NCBI GenBank assembly: GCA_013399855.1
Contig: VXAY01002113.1
Coordinates: 1,591,826 to 1,655,825, forward strand
Origin: Oxyruncus cristatus
Lineage: Eukaryota > Chordata > Aves > Passeriformes > Cotingidae
Direction: 5' to 3'
DNA: 64,000 bases
In this document: piece after piece, positions 50,897-63,149 of the stretch
Numbering within the stretch: position 1 is the first letter of the stretch
Layout of the letters: every line of letters begins with the position of its first letter
Made by a program: the position numbers and the translations under genes
The notes under the pieces: model-generated
Told to the model about the DNA's origin: nothing
The model's database searches: none
The model's input: only the letters and a program-made list of their open reading frames with translations

Positions 50897-53800
50897 TCTT
50901 TCATTTCAGTAGTATCTTCACCTCCACTCTCCCCAGCACTTCAAAGTTTTCCTAACAAGAGTGCCTGGGGCTGGAACATTTAGCCACTTTAAGGGGGAGA
51001 TTAGACTCAGGAGTCTTATGAGTCATAACGTTTGTGGTGCTGGGGAATCTCTGTTACACAAATAGCACTGCTTTTGTAATGATGAGTTGCCTAAAACCGA
51101 ACAGCCTTTTTTTTTAGCAACAATAATTTACTAACCCACATGATCTTGAAGAGTGTCTTCTTTAAAACGTGATGCGACTTTTTCTTTGTTCCAACTTGTG
51201 CAGGTTTCTGTGGGGCTTCCTATCAAATGCAGTGAATAAAACTGCACTTACTGTTTTCCAGCCCCAACTTACTGGCACTTAGAATAGTTGTTAGACACCA
51301 CCATGGCTATTTGTGCAAGTCAGACACTTAAATGATACTATAGTTAACTGCTGGCACAAACTGTATGACAGAGAAATAAGTCAGAGGCCAACAACCCTCA
51401 CAGAAGACTGTAATTTCCTGTGAATATCAATGGAAGGAAACTTACAGTCTAAGGAAAGAATATTTAGTATTTTGCAGTGGTTCACAAAGACGTTTTTGCT
51501 GTTTATTGCTGAGAATTACGGCGTAGTCTTTCTCATTTATAAATTAGACCTTGAGGCAGTATCTTCTATGAAAGCAAAATATGAAAGGAATAAAGGAAGT
51601 TTGGTAACTAGCTGAGCTTGAACCTGTATGCTGTAAAACAGAATTCCTAGATAAAGTGATCGTCAGGGAAAAATATGGTTGGCAATTCCAGGTAGTGGTT
51701 GGTTCTTTCATTTTGTCCTTTAATCATTTCTACAAGAGCAATGTGTTTGAGGGAAACTAATATTTACTCATTTATGCACAAAAAAAACCCCATTAGCATT
51801 GTAAAAAAAAAAAAAAACAAACCAAACCTGTGTCTGTTACATCCTTGTCTCAGATAAATACAAATCCAGTATAATTCTGGATTTGCACCAGTATTACTGA
51901 AACGCAAATCTATCCTTGAATGTCTTTATCCATTGTGCCCTGTTAAGTTTATCCAGGGCACATCCTGAATCACTGAAATTAGGGCTAAAATAGGGAGAGG
52001 TGGCATTCCTTGGCCTCGCAGAGAGGTGACCGGAGTGTTCATGTCCTGGCAGCTCCTTGGAGAATTTTAGGAACTGCCTGCAGATGTGTGCACTGGTCTG
52101 TGCTGGCTCCTTGGGAAGGCAGACTTGGAGCAGATGCTGGGATCATAAGGAAAGACACACACAGGAAAAATGTGTTTCATCTGTGGTTGCTGGAGTGCAC
52201 TCAGAGGTAACTGCTCATCCCCAGGTTGTGCTGGAGCATCCAGGGAAACGTTCCCATGCTGTGCCTGCACAGGGCAGAAAGGGTGAAGTGCGGAGGAGAT
52301 GTCAGTTCCCGAGTAAGGAAACACATAACTGACTGTTTCTGTGGACTTTCTGTCTTCCTGGAGAATCCTCAGGTGCCTTTTGAAGATGTGCCGAGGATTT
52401 GGAGTGTCACATTTACAGCGGGAATTGAGGCTAACGATGGTAAACATATTAAATTAGTTGTTTGCTCCCATTTCAGGTTAGGGAAGGAGCTCTCAGAGAC
52501 TGATTTGAATTGTTTCTCACAAAGGCTAATCCTCAAACTCTGTTCTCCATTTACTGTTGTCTTGTAGTGATGAAGTAAACATATGAGGTAGCTTTTGGCA
52601 TCTGTTGTATAGTTTTATATATGCTCAGAATAATACAGAGAGCAGACTTGAAGAAATAGAGTAGGATGTTTATTTTTCTAATTTTTAAATCACTTTGAGT
52701 TAACCAAGACTGGGTTTGTAAATAGGTTTTCTCTCTTTTTTTTTTTTTCCCCAAAGCTGTTACATTTTTCATGCATGAATTTGACCTGTGGTTTTTATAC
52801 AACTAAAACAATCCTTTTCTGATGGGCACTCAGTAAAGCCAGATGCTTTTAGTCTGAGTTCTTGAGGTGAAAGAGATGTGATGGGGCTTTTCCCCCCTGC
52901 TGCATTTTCCATCAGTGTTTGTTGCTCATTTTATTTAAAGACATAAATTCTATTATTTTCTGTACTTTAGGGATAAATATCACAGTAAAGACTATTTGAG
53001 GAGAAACAAAGCTATTCCTTTTTTTTTAATCTGAAACATAAAGCCATTTCCATTATAGAATTTTCAGAAGAACCTTTGTAAGATTCCCGGGGCCATATCT
53101 TCAACATAGTTCCATACCTAATGAAGATTTACAAATGTTCTGTATTTCATTTTCATCAACAGAACTTAGTGCCAAGATATGACTGTGTCTTTCAAAATCA
53201 CTTCAAGTGTTTATTTGCATCTCAAGGACTGAATTAGTTTTAAAGCTCTGACTCTCAGACTTCTGTAAAGTAAATGATCACTTAAGGCAGTGTTGTCCTT
53301 CACTAGATTAGACTTCTAATATTGTATCTTCATCTGAATAGATTTTCACTTCAGCCACAGTTAATATGAAATATACTGCATTTTGTATTTGCTGCATGAA
53401 AGGAAAATTGATTTATTTCAGGTACTTTATAGACTATTTTATTATTCACATCAAGATCTCATCTAGTCCCTCTGCATTCATATTTTATAGCACTTTAACT
53501 GATTGATTTGATTTGACCCAACACTTTGATGGCACCTTTGCTATGGAGGCTGCATACACATAACACAAATCATTTACTTGGTTCTTTTCAAAACTATTTA
53601 CCTTACCCTTGGGTTATTTTGTGAATTTCTGAACTTTTGGTTCATACCAGATTAACCACGAGGCAAATGCAGGTAAAACACAACTCCCAAGTCCCCTTTC
53701 CCCAGGGGTAAAAGCCACAGTCACTCACATCACCATATTTTCAGTGCTGTGCAACAGGGTTGTATTCATATCAATATAGCAAAGACTTCAGCATTTAGCC

Positions 53801-56800
53801 CTGACTTTGTCTAATTTCCAAAGCATCTCCTGATCCTTGGGTTTTTTTTCTGTCCTGTCTGCTGGGAAGAAAGCAGGTCTGGATGAAACCAGAAATGGTT
53901 TCATCTGAAGTCACTGAAGTCAAACGAACAATATTGACTCTCCCCCCGCCTGAACTCGTCTATTTTGTGACACAGAAAGGCAAGATAAGTTTTCATTCCC
54001 AAAAGCTCAGGGGTTTCCTTGCAATATCCGAGGTAACTGTGATGGGTGAGGCAGAAGCAGAGCCTGGATCTCTGCTCCCAAAGTAGGTGTTCTGCATTAT
54101 CCTTCCTCAACATGAAACAAATCAGAACTCTGCTGCCCTACTAGAGGAATTCCCTGGTAGAAATTGCTGCTATTCTCAAAGGTATCATAAGCTTTTAAGG
54201 AAATCACATTATTATCCTAAATTTCAAGATCAAATTTATCGCTCTGTTGTTACGACTTTTAAACAATTAATTCACATACTTTGTTCTAGGTTGACTTAGT
54301 AAGAAATGCTACTGCAAACTGTTACTTCATAATTCTCTTTCTAGATCAGGTTTCTTTTTGGTGTTTGGGGTTTTTTCCCCAAAAATCTATGTGCTGGAGT
54401 ACATTCTTCAGCCAAAATCTTTACATCACAAGGATGAAAAACTGTTTGGTGACTGTGTTTTCCAAGTGTCATCTTTGTTTACAAATCTTGTTTTGTGTTT
54501 AATCTCTGGCTTCACTTCAGTTTACAAATGTGGTAAAATTATTTTAAATCTAAGAGAAAAGTAAAATAAAGTGTACAAATAACATGTTATAAGTTCTCAG
54601 GCTGTATGAAGTGGATGTGCTGAGGGTGGATGACTTATTTCTCTTTGACTGGAAAGCTTTCAACATCTGGCTTTGGCAAACAACAAAGGCCTTTCCAAAA
54701 TGGTTGTGTTTGGGCTGTGACTGTTATATTTACAGTACAGTAGATGTCAAATAGCAGTCAAAGTAATTTGGGCATCACGGGAAATAATAGGAGTGATTCT
54801 AATGCTTTCTGTGAAAACCTTCAAATTCCCATTTCATTAAAAATTCCACTCTGCAGCTGGTAGCAGAGATTACCAGGTTTCACCATCTGTGCAGATTAAT
54901 GTTTCCTAAAGGAGAATGAATGCAACAGATGAGATGGCTGGCTTTTCAGATCAAACAAAACCCCAAAGTAGAATCTCTTCCCTCACTCTTGCATCTTACA
55001 CCTGTTTCCTTTTTAATCACATGACTGAATTGTTTAGGGCAAACAATTCCAGCTTTCCTTAAAGCTGATTAATTTGAAGACTGCAGATCACCAGAATGTT
55101 TGAGGGCTCATAACTGTGTAGAGTTAGTGATGGGAAGAGTTAGATTTTATTACAAATCAGTTGAACACCTTCTCTAGGTGTCATTCTGCTCGTATGCAAG
55201 AAAAAGATCTTCACCCAAACATGCACAGGGATTTAAAGGCATCACAGTGTGCGTGGATTGCAGTGAGAAACCACCATGGGGAAGCTCAGTTGCCTCCAAC
55301 CCATTTCCGTGTTGTTTTCAGTCTCATCTCTTTCTCTTTTACTGGCCATAACTAATCTTTCCAGGGGACCAAGCGTGTGATTCATTTAAATTGCGTTTTT
55401 AATCAATCCTATGTCACTACATACCTTACAATGTTATAATTTTCAAATTACATTGGCTTCACCGCACATCAAACACGGAAATAAATTCTTGGCAGTGATC
55501 GCTGTATTAGGATTCGTCAGTAAAATTAATAGAGTTTCTGGGTTTGCCAGGAAATGGGATCATCAATTTGATTATTTCTTGAGGGCAAGAAAGGAAAGCC
55601 AGGTATTGGTCCCTGCCTGGGTTTCCTGATATAAATTCCTGGCTGCTTCCCTGAAAGACAAGATGTTTTGCTGCGTTCTCCAGCGTGCTGGCCAGCAGTC
55701 AGATGCTGGTATCTGAGAGAAGGCAGATCATGCCACAGTGGGGTTGGCAGCCTCTCACAGAGGTGACACAGGTTGGAATGGGGAGGGGGGAAGCTGCCCT
55801 GTGCAGAGCAGAAACTGCCAGAGCCTCTCTCCGTGGCTGTGGAGTTCCATGTTTGTTCTTAAAACAGGCACCCATCCACAGGGAGCAGGAGCAGCAGAGG
55901 GTATTACCATCCATACGGATTAAACATTAAAAAAGCCCAACACCCCAGGAACCATTTACTAATACAAACATGAAAGTGGGTAATTAAACTCACTGGCAAC
56001 ATTGGTCCTTGCTCTCCCTTGCATTTTCCTTTTATTGAAACCCAGCTGTTCTTTGGCTGTTGCCAGGGGTAACCAGCAGTGACACTCAAGGTCATCGATG
56101 AAAAGCAAGCCTTTCTACCGTGAATATTTTCCACTTTCTTGAAAACTTCATCCTAGAACAAATTTCTTTTAAAACAACGTATTTTGTTCAGTATAACACT
56201 TGGTTTGTTGGAGATTTTTTTATTTCCATTTGTTACAGTTCTTCGGTCAGACTGTTACTGCTCTTCTGTGTTAATTGTAAAGAGCAATGCCCCAAATAGC
56301 TCATTGTTCAAGTAATATCTCTCAGAAATGTGTTACAGTGTCACCAAGGCTGCTCTGTCCTCCTTTTGGACAGACTGGGGACATCAGACTGCACTTGGAA
56401 AGCTTCCCAGAGTCTCCATATCACCAGAGTGCTGTGGCACCAGCAATCCTCATCCATTTGCGTGTATTCTACTCAAGCAGCACCAAATCTGTTCATTCTG
56501 GTATTTTGCATATGTTACAATTGTCTTTTCCCCTTTCTATGTCATTGGTGATTCATTTATAGAGCTTTCTTCCAGGCAAATAGTTTAAAGGATTCATTAA
56601 AGCGCTTTCAGAGGTAAAAAGTGAGAGTTTCCTGGGAAGATAGGCGAAAAGTCCATCCTTCTAGATGGAAATTTTGTGGTGATTCATCATGCAGTTCTAC
56701 TTTAGACGATTTTCAAGTGGTTAGGGATGTGCTGTGCGGATTAAACTGGGTTTTATTCTGGTTTTTTATTTAACCTGTGTTTGTGCATTGCTCGTTTTCC

Positions 56801-57420
56801 ACTTTTTGTGTAAATAAGCTGCCTGATTGTGAACTGGAGAGAAATTAATGTTTTCAAATATGTTTGGTATTGACTGCGAGCTCCCCAGTCCGTGTTCCAA
56901 ACCGGTATTTTTCTCTGAAAAGATGCTGCTTAAGAAATGAGTAGTTGCAGTCGGAGGAACCAAATTACGGCTTCGTTTAGGTGAACGTAACTCCTTTCGA
57001 TGCAAGTGTGAGTTCCACTTGTTTACATGGTGTGTAATTTGGGAGAGAGGATTTTACGTCTAGCTTGACCCAGATTTTCCTACACCATATTTGGGAGATA
57101 GAGGGAACAATCACAGCAGGCATCAAAGTCTCTATTTGGTACCTACCCTGGCTAGAGAGTATAAATTCTGAAGTGTTTTGCAGCCAGCAACTCAGAGGTG
57201 AAGAGACCTGTCTGCTTACCTTGGAGGGAATTCTCTGTCTCAGGCTCAGCCCAGATTTTCCAGAGCTGCTTAGGCGGCATCTAAAAGCACTGAAGTGGTT
57301 TAGGCTGGATTACAGAAAGTGCAAATGAGAGTATTTACCTTTTTTACAAGCAGATTACGATGATTGAGTATTAATTGCTTACAGTGTAGGTGGAGAGGCT
57401 TTAGAACTCACCAGAGGGCT

Positions 57421-57470
57421 TTACAGCGTTCCCACGACGTCCCCTCGGCGGATAAACGTCAGACCTCATC
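57421..57470. other. Small CpG cluster
   Basis: Around six CpGs lie in about 45 bp, including CCACGACGTCCCC and CTCGGCGGATAAACGTC, with a CRE-like GACGTC core. No gene is recognised next to it. Confidence 0.4.
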
Positions 57471-59815
57471 TTTGCAGAACAGTTGTCACTGTCAAAATGT
57501 TCCAAGTGCTGGTGTGACAGCTGACATGGCAGGGAGTGTGCCTGGGTGGGAGCTGGGGCTGGAGCCATAGGATCATCCGTGCTGGAATGTCTCTGCAGCG
57601 GGATGTGTCGGCAGAGGGATGGAACCTGCACAGGTGGAGCAGGAGGTAAGAAGGATGCAACAGCCAGGCATCCCACAGCAAGAGCGCAGGATGGATGGGA
57701 TTGTCATGTTTTATAGACTAAATACTGTTGTTTTATTTATTCTCCATGCATATTCATAGCAGTCTCTCAGTGCTGGGAATTGGAAGGTGCCTATGAAGCA
57801 CAACCTGGATTTTGAGAGAAAATTCCTTCTGAAGCCCAGAGCAGCTTTATGGACTGCTACAGAAATTCAGAGTGTAGAGCTTAATTGGAGCAGTGTTTGT
57901 GCTTCACTGCAGGAGTCAAGGCTGCTCCTCTCTTTTGTTTCATCTTCCCTCCTTTCTTCACTTCACAGTTTAAATACTTGCAGTGCATTTCGAGTTAATT
58001 TACATCCTGCAGAAGGTAAATGGCACAAGCGATTTCTTCCACCGCTTCATTAGAACTGACTTCGGGAAGTTTTGCAAGGAAATCTTGTCGCTCCTTATTC
58101 TGTCAGGAGAGAGACACATTGTGAATACTGTTACTCTCTATTACCTGTAAGGTAACATTTCTCTGATGGGCCTCGTCTTCCACTCCCACCTGGGTGAGGT
58201 GGACGTTCGCACCTCTCCAAATGTGGTTGTTTCATGCTGTGAAAAATAATTACTTGGACAACGGAGCAGAGGCTTGTTGCTTTGGGTTTGCGTGTGTGAC
58301 TCATCCCACGAGCCTTCCTGCATCAGTGTTTGTGGGATTGGGCCCTGAGTTTGAGGTATGACTGATAAATGCTCTTTTAAACACCTACGGTTTCAGAACA
58401 ATGGACGTTGCTGAAAGGTCAGCACTTCTGAAAATGGTAATTTGTTCACGTGCCAGGGAAATGAAAGAGCAGCAATGCCTGTGTGCTCTTGAAATTTCAG
58501 GAGAATATATGCATATTCTGTTTTACTTTGATTACAGTTCCCACACACACTTGGCATCACTGGTAATATGTGTTAGGAGAACTACTCTGGGCAGATTTTG
58601 AAAGGGTGGGTCCAGCGTTAACATAAACTCCATTAACTGTAGCATATTTTGATTTGCAGAAGATTAATGGTGTATGTAAGACCCGAACTACCTTTTTTCC
58701 CCCCTTATACAGATTATTGCATTTATTTCAGTGCATTTTTCAAACGAATAATGAAATAGGAGGACACGACCCAGAAACACCTCGTAGTTAGCCATGAATG
58801 CAATTCCATCAGGTGCTCTGCTCAGTGTTACAGACTTTGGGTAGAATTGAAATTTTCCTGCAATATATCCCCGCATAATTTGACACAAACTGAACATCTT
58901 TGCTGACTTGTGAAACAAGAGGTTTCCACATGCCTGTTGTGCCACCACCCTCTTTTTAACAAGATTAAGAAATCGATAGTTGTCCTGACAAGAGAATGTA
59001 AATGTTTCAAAAGATACTGTGGGATATTTCTACCCAGTACTCCATTCGGAAATGAAAAGTATTCTGACTCTACTTTGGGGTCAGAATGAGTCAAACCCAT
59101 TTCACTTCTCTAAAATTCAGGGAAGAACTGTCAAAGTACAGGCTGAACATGACTAATTAGAAAAAAAATGAAACCCCATAGGACGAGTTAAGCCTATTGG
59201 AAATCCCTATGGATATCTAGTGGTGTAAGTCCATGCATATATAGCTACAGTTTTACTCTTACACTACGAGTTCACATTGTTCATTGAATTAATACAATGC
59301 TAAAAAATTCCCAGTGCAGAAACGTTTAGAAGTGTTTGGGTTAAACATGTCACATCACGGAGCTGACAGACTTCAGCTTTGCTGAACATTCACAAACCAA
59401 ACCTATTTTCTCACAGCTGTATTCCCATAAGAACCTGTTCCACTCCTCTGTTCATCCTACCACTGACTGCATTGTCTTATGCTCAGCTCCTTTTTGGTAG
59501 ACAACTGACTGATTAGCTGATCAGAGACAGCTGCAAACAAGTCTTCATGGAAATACAGGCATTTTAAACAGCATATTCTGTCCTTTTTATACTTTTTCCT
59601 TATATTCCAGTCTAAAGTTGGTGAACCTTATGCACATTCCCACATACCCACTTTAATCCCACTTAAAAATGGCCATGCTGTACTGTAATTTTGTAACAGG
59701 ACAGATTTGGGGGTTTCTGTATTAAATATTATGAAAGATGTGTCAGTTCTAGAGGAGACATGTTCCAGACTAGAGAAAGTGGGACCGTAAAAGAAAGGGG
59801 GGAATGTCAAGGCTG

Positions 59816-59850
59816 TGTTTATATTTCACATTCCTCATGTTTATATTTCA
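59816..59850. repeat. Perfect 13-bp direct repeat (period 22 bp)
   Basis: TGTTTATATTTCA occurs at 59816-59828 and 59838-59850. Both copies begin with the forkhead-like core TGTTTAT, about two helical turns apart. Confidence 0.85.
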
Positions 59851-62293
59851 TATGAGAAAGTTGCAAAGAAATGTAGAGAACAGATGTAGTGCAGGGAAAT
59901 GCAGACAAACAGCAAAGACAGGATGGGTTTTCAGATAACTACAGAGAAAGCTATTTTAAGTGTCCAGACACGGTGACAGAAGAACCCAGTGGAATTGCTC
60001 TGCCTGTGTGGAGAACTGTACTTGAGCAATGGTTTCTCAAGGCAGAAGCTTCACCAGCAGAGTTGTCTTGTATAAACCTTTTATATGAAAGTGTGGTGCT
60101 CCACCTGTGCAGCCTTTGCAGAGCGTTGTCATTATGCAATCCCAAATCACTCCGGCACAGCACAGTGTGGGCCCTGTGCCAGGTGCAGGGGGATGCACTT
60201 TAAACAGTCCCTGTGGGGGCTGTTTCTGCCTGTCTTCGTCTGGGATCAAGGTTAAAGACACAGCGCAAATCTGCAGAAGGCAAAACTGTTCCCTAAGCAG
60301 CAACTCGGCTTTTAGAACTCTGGCCTTGAAAGCAGAACAGCACAAAGGAGGTCTTATGCAAAACAGAGGGGGAATTATGGAAAAGCAGCAGTAGACAGAT
60401 AGATTTGGGAACAGGGAGCTGTTATCCACCCTGTACCCAGAATTCAGGTTTCATTGGGGCTGCATCTTTACCTGCTGTGTGAGGAAACGCCAGGAGAAAC
60501 TCGAGAGAAAACACATCTGCACTGTGATTGTCCTTTCTTCCTTCATTTTCAGTGGAGCTTGCAGACCCAGCACCAAGACTTTACAAGAGGCTTACCCTTA
60601 TCTCCTTGCCTTTTGAGGGCTGGAAGGCACCTGCTGATCTCTCACCATGCCCAGCCACCTGAGGGCAATGCAGTTTCCCACTGCCAGAGCAGACCTTCCC
60701 AGGTGCTGGTTAGTGGGTAGAACCCCCTTGTAAACCTTACACCCCGTTCTCAGTCCCTGTGTCCACACAGGACCTTCCCAGGTCCCACAGCTGAGGATGC
60801 AACACAGTACAAGAGTCAAGTGCCAGGAACACACATCCCACCTGCACAGGTGGACATTCAAGATACATTTCTTATTACCACTGTGTTCTCAGGTACTTCT
60901 TCAGGCACCTCACCATGGCAGTTCAGCTCGTCCTAATGCACTGCAAGAACTGTCCTGGTGAAAGAATCCCTTTTTACCTGCATGATCAGCTCCTTATAAT
61001 CCCATCAAGCCAATACAGTTTCTCATATTTATAAGGGAAAAGGGAGACACCACTGTAAAAACTCAAGAGCCAAGGGCATGCCCCGAGACACTAGTGGCAA
61101 ATCACTGCCTTCCTGAGCAGATTTGTCCTGACAGCCCTATATAAAAATCAGAAATAAAGCCCTGAGTTTACACACCACACAGCTGCCACAGTGCATGTGA
61201 TGATGGCAGAAAAAAAAGAAACCAAAGGGAAAGAAAGGGGAGAAATTAAGACTGCTGGGAACTGAGCTGAATTGGAAAAATGAAAACCACCAGTGTATAA
61301 GTTTGGCACTGTAAAACTTTGCAGGTAGTTTTGGGAAGTGTTAGAGTGATGAAGCAGCCAACACCTGGAGGGTACTGATGAGCTGAAGCCATGGCCCTGG
61401 CACCCTGGGTTTTGCCATGCTCACAACAGATAGGCATCAGCTGAATATTCTTATTTTTGTCCATTTTAGAAACAAGTATTTCCTACATAAAGAGCAGAAT
61501 TAATTGGAATTCTGCATGTAAAAATGTCAACAGTTTGATTCATCTGGTGGCCTCCTATGGACATGGATTTTTGTCCCTGAAGCTGGCTATATGTTGCCTG
61601 TGCAGCCCTTCCAGTTTCATCTGAACTTGGATCAGACTCTTTGTGATATGTTCTGCAAACAGCCAAGCACGTGTTTACAAAGACTTCATTTCTAATAACT
61701 GGTTTGAAAAGCTACCCATACTCATCCATGTGTTTTAGCCACAGCGTCATTTATATGTATTTTTTTTTTTTATCTCTAGTTCCTCAGAAAGCTGGTCCCT
61801 TTTTATCAAGGTTATTTTCAGTGTATATTTATATTGGGGTGCTCTCCTATGCATTTGTGTAGGTAAAGCTTCTGTATATACTTCCAGAGTATCCAAAATA
61901 AAAACCCATTTAAAAAAAAAAAGTGGAATTTAATCATGATCTCAGTTTTTGCAGTGCTGTAAAGTCACAATATTCTCACCAGCAATATTGCTGGCCAGAG
62001 TCTGGGCTGATGTGTTCGAGAAGGAAAGGGGAGCAAAGCAGAGAACCAAAAGCAGTAGAGTGTGAAATCATATATACATCAGTGCCTGCAGTACAGACAT
62101 TAGGATTACTCCAGATTTAGAGTAATAGAAGCAAAAGTAGTTTTCAACTCCGTGCCCTTTGTCCACTGTTCTTTGTGCTCATCTGTGCTCTGCTGGCATC
62201 CCTTAAAGCTGTCTCAAGCATCAGTTTGAGAAATGCATTTCCAGAGTGAGCTGAGATGGCAGACAGCTACAGGAAGCATTTTAACAGTTGTTT

Positions 62294-62317
62294 AAAAAAA
62301 AAAAAAAAAAAAAAAAA
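62294..62317 (+). repeat. A24 homopolymer
   Basis: A run of 24 A after GTTGTTT; no polyadenylation signal immediately upstream and no retrocopy body recognised. Confidence 0.85.
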
Positions 62318-62998
62318 GGATGATGGAAGCAGTCTCTTTGGGAAATAGCTTTACATATTTCATAGCACCTGGCTTAATAGCAGTGATGCCCAATCCATGT
62401 TAGCAGTCCCCAGGCACAATAGAAACACAAACAGTGAGCAGCTGCTTTGTGGAGACCACAAACACATCATCAAAAATTAAAACAAGGTTCAAGGCTTGTA
62501 TAATGGAGATCTACAGAGATACAGCAATATTTGGGCAGTTTTCACAAATAGCCCTGCGGTCAGGCTCCTTAAATAAGCTGCTTCTTGTCCTAATTTGATT
62601 CCCATAACTTCTCTTTGGCCAAAGCAAAAGAACACCTAGAAGTTTTAGTCTGATATTCTGGGAGGGTTCTCACCTGACAACACAGACACACCCTGGGTAG
62701 CCTGAATAAAATCCCATTGTCCCTTTTGGAGTCATGGCTAAAAGAGGGAAATAGAAGAGAAAAAGCCTTTTTCCCAGTCTCTCTCACGAGTAAAGAACAC
62801 AGGGCCTGTCCTTTAATCTCGTCTGAACCTGAAACTGTATGAGTGACTGGGGTTTTTGATTGGAGGACCTTTTGAGATGCTGATCTTGGATCTGCCTCAG
62901 AAATTCCTACACTGGGCTAATCGACCTTCTTAGGAGGGTTAAAATAGAAGCAAACATTTCTCGGCTCTGCCTGCTCCTTCTGTTTCCTCCTCCATCTT

Positions 62999-63047
62999 CG
63001 AAGCCAATTAGCGGCGATAACGCGACTGAAGCGGAGCAGGCGCCGTA
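62999..63047. other. CpG-dense patch
   Basis: About eight CpG dinucleotides fall within about 50 bp, in a region where CpG is otherwise rare. The patch includes GCGGCGATAACGCG, with a CCAAT motif at about 63004-63008. It is far below the length of a standard CpG island; a short regulatory element is possible. Confidence 0.5.
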
Positions 63048-63109
63048 ACTTCCCCACAAACAGCAGCATTGTCTGCAGGTTGCACCTGCTCCTCCGGGTT
63101 GTAAAACAC

Positions 63110-63149
63110 AGGCATCAGAGCAGTGATACTGTTTATTGCTCTGATGCCT
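63110..63149. repeat. Perfect 13-bp stem hairpin
   Basis: AGGCATCAGAGCA (63110-63122) pairs exactly with TGCTCTGATGCCT (63137-63149). The 14-nt loop allows four more pairs, two of them G-U, giving a stem of about 17 bp with a 6-nt loop. The flanks outside the stem pair poorly. It sits about 60 bp from the CpG-dense patch at 62999-63047. Confidence 0.9.

Larger units (their letters stand above)
45001..55000 (+). other. CA10: CA10 intron downstream of the exon, part 2
   Basis: Inferred intronic sequence, AT-rich, with no exon or known repeat family recognised. It carries the longest homopolymer of the window (A26 at 49363-49388), a T/G-rich low-complexity tract at about 50840-50896, an A15 run at 51803-51817 and a T13 run at 52736-52748. 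About 52000-52340 is more GC-rich and open on both strands, but without protein motifs. Confidence 0.65.

Noticed and set aside
50557..50955. Hydrophobic Phe/Leu-rich open frame resembling a membrane protein
   Set aside because: The hydrophobic segment is produced by the T/G-rich low-complexity tract; no signal of a real gene.
57599..57645. Acceptor (TCTCTGCAG) and donor (GTAAGA) enclosing 47 bp
   Set aside because: Short, not matching CA10, and such decoy pairs are frequent in large introns.
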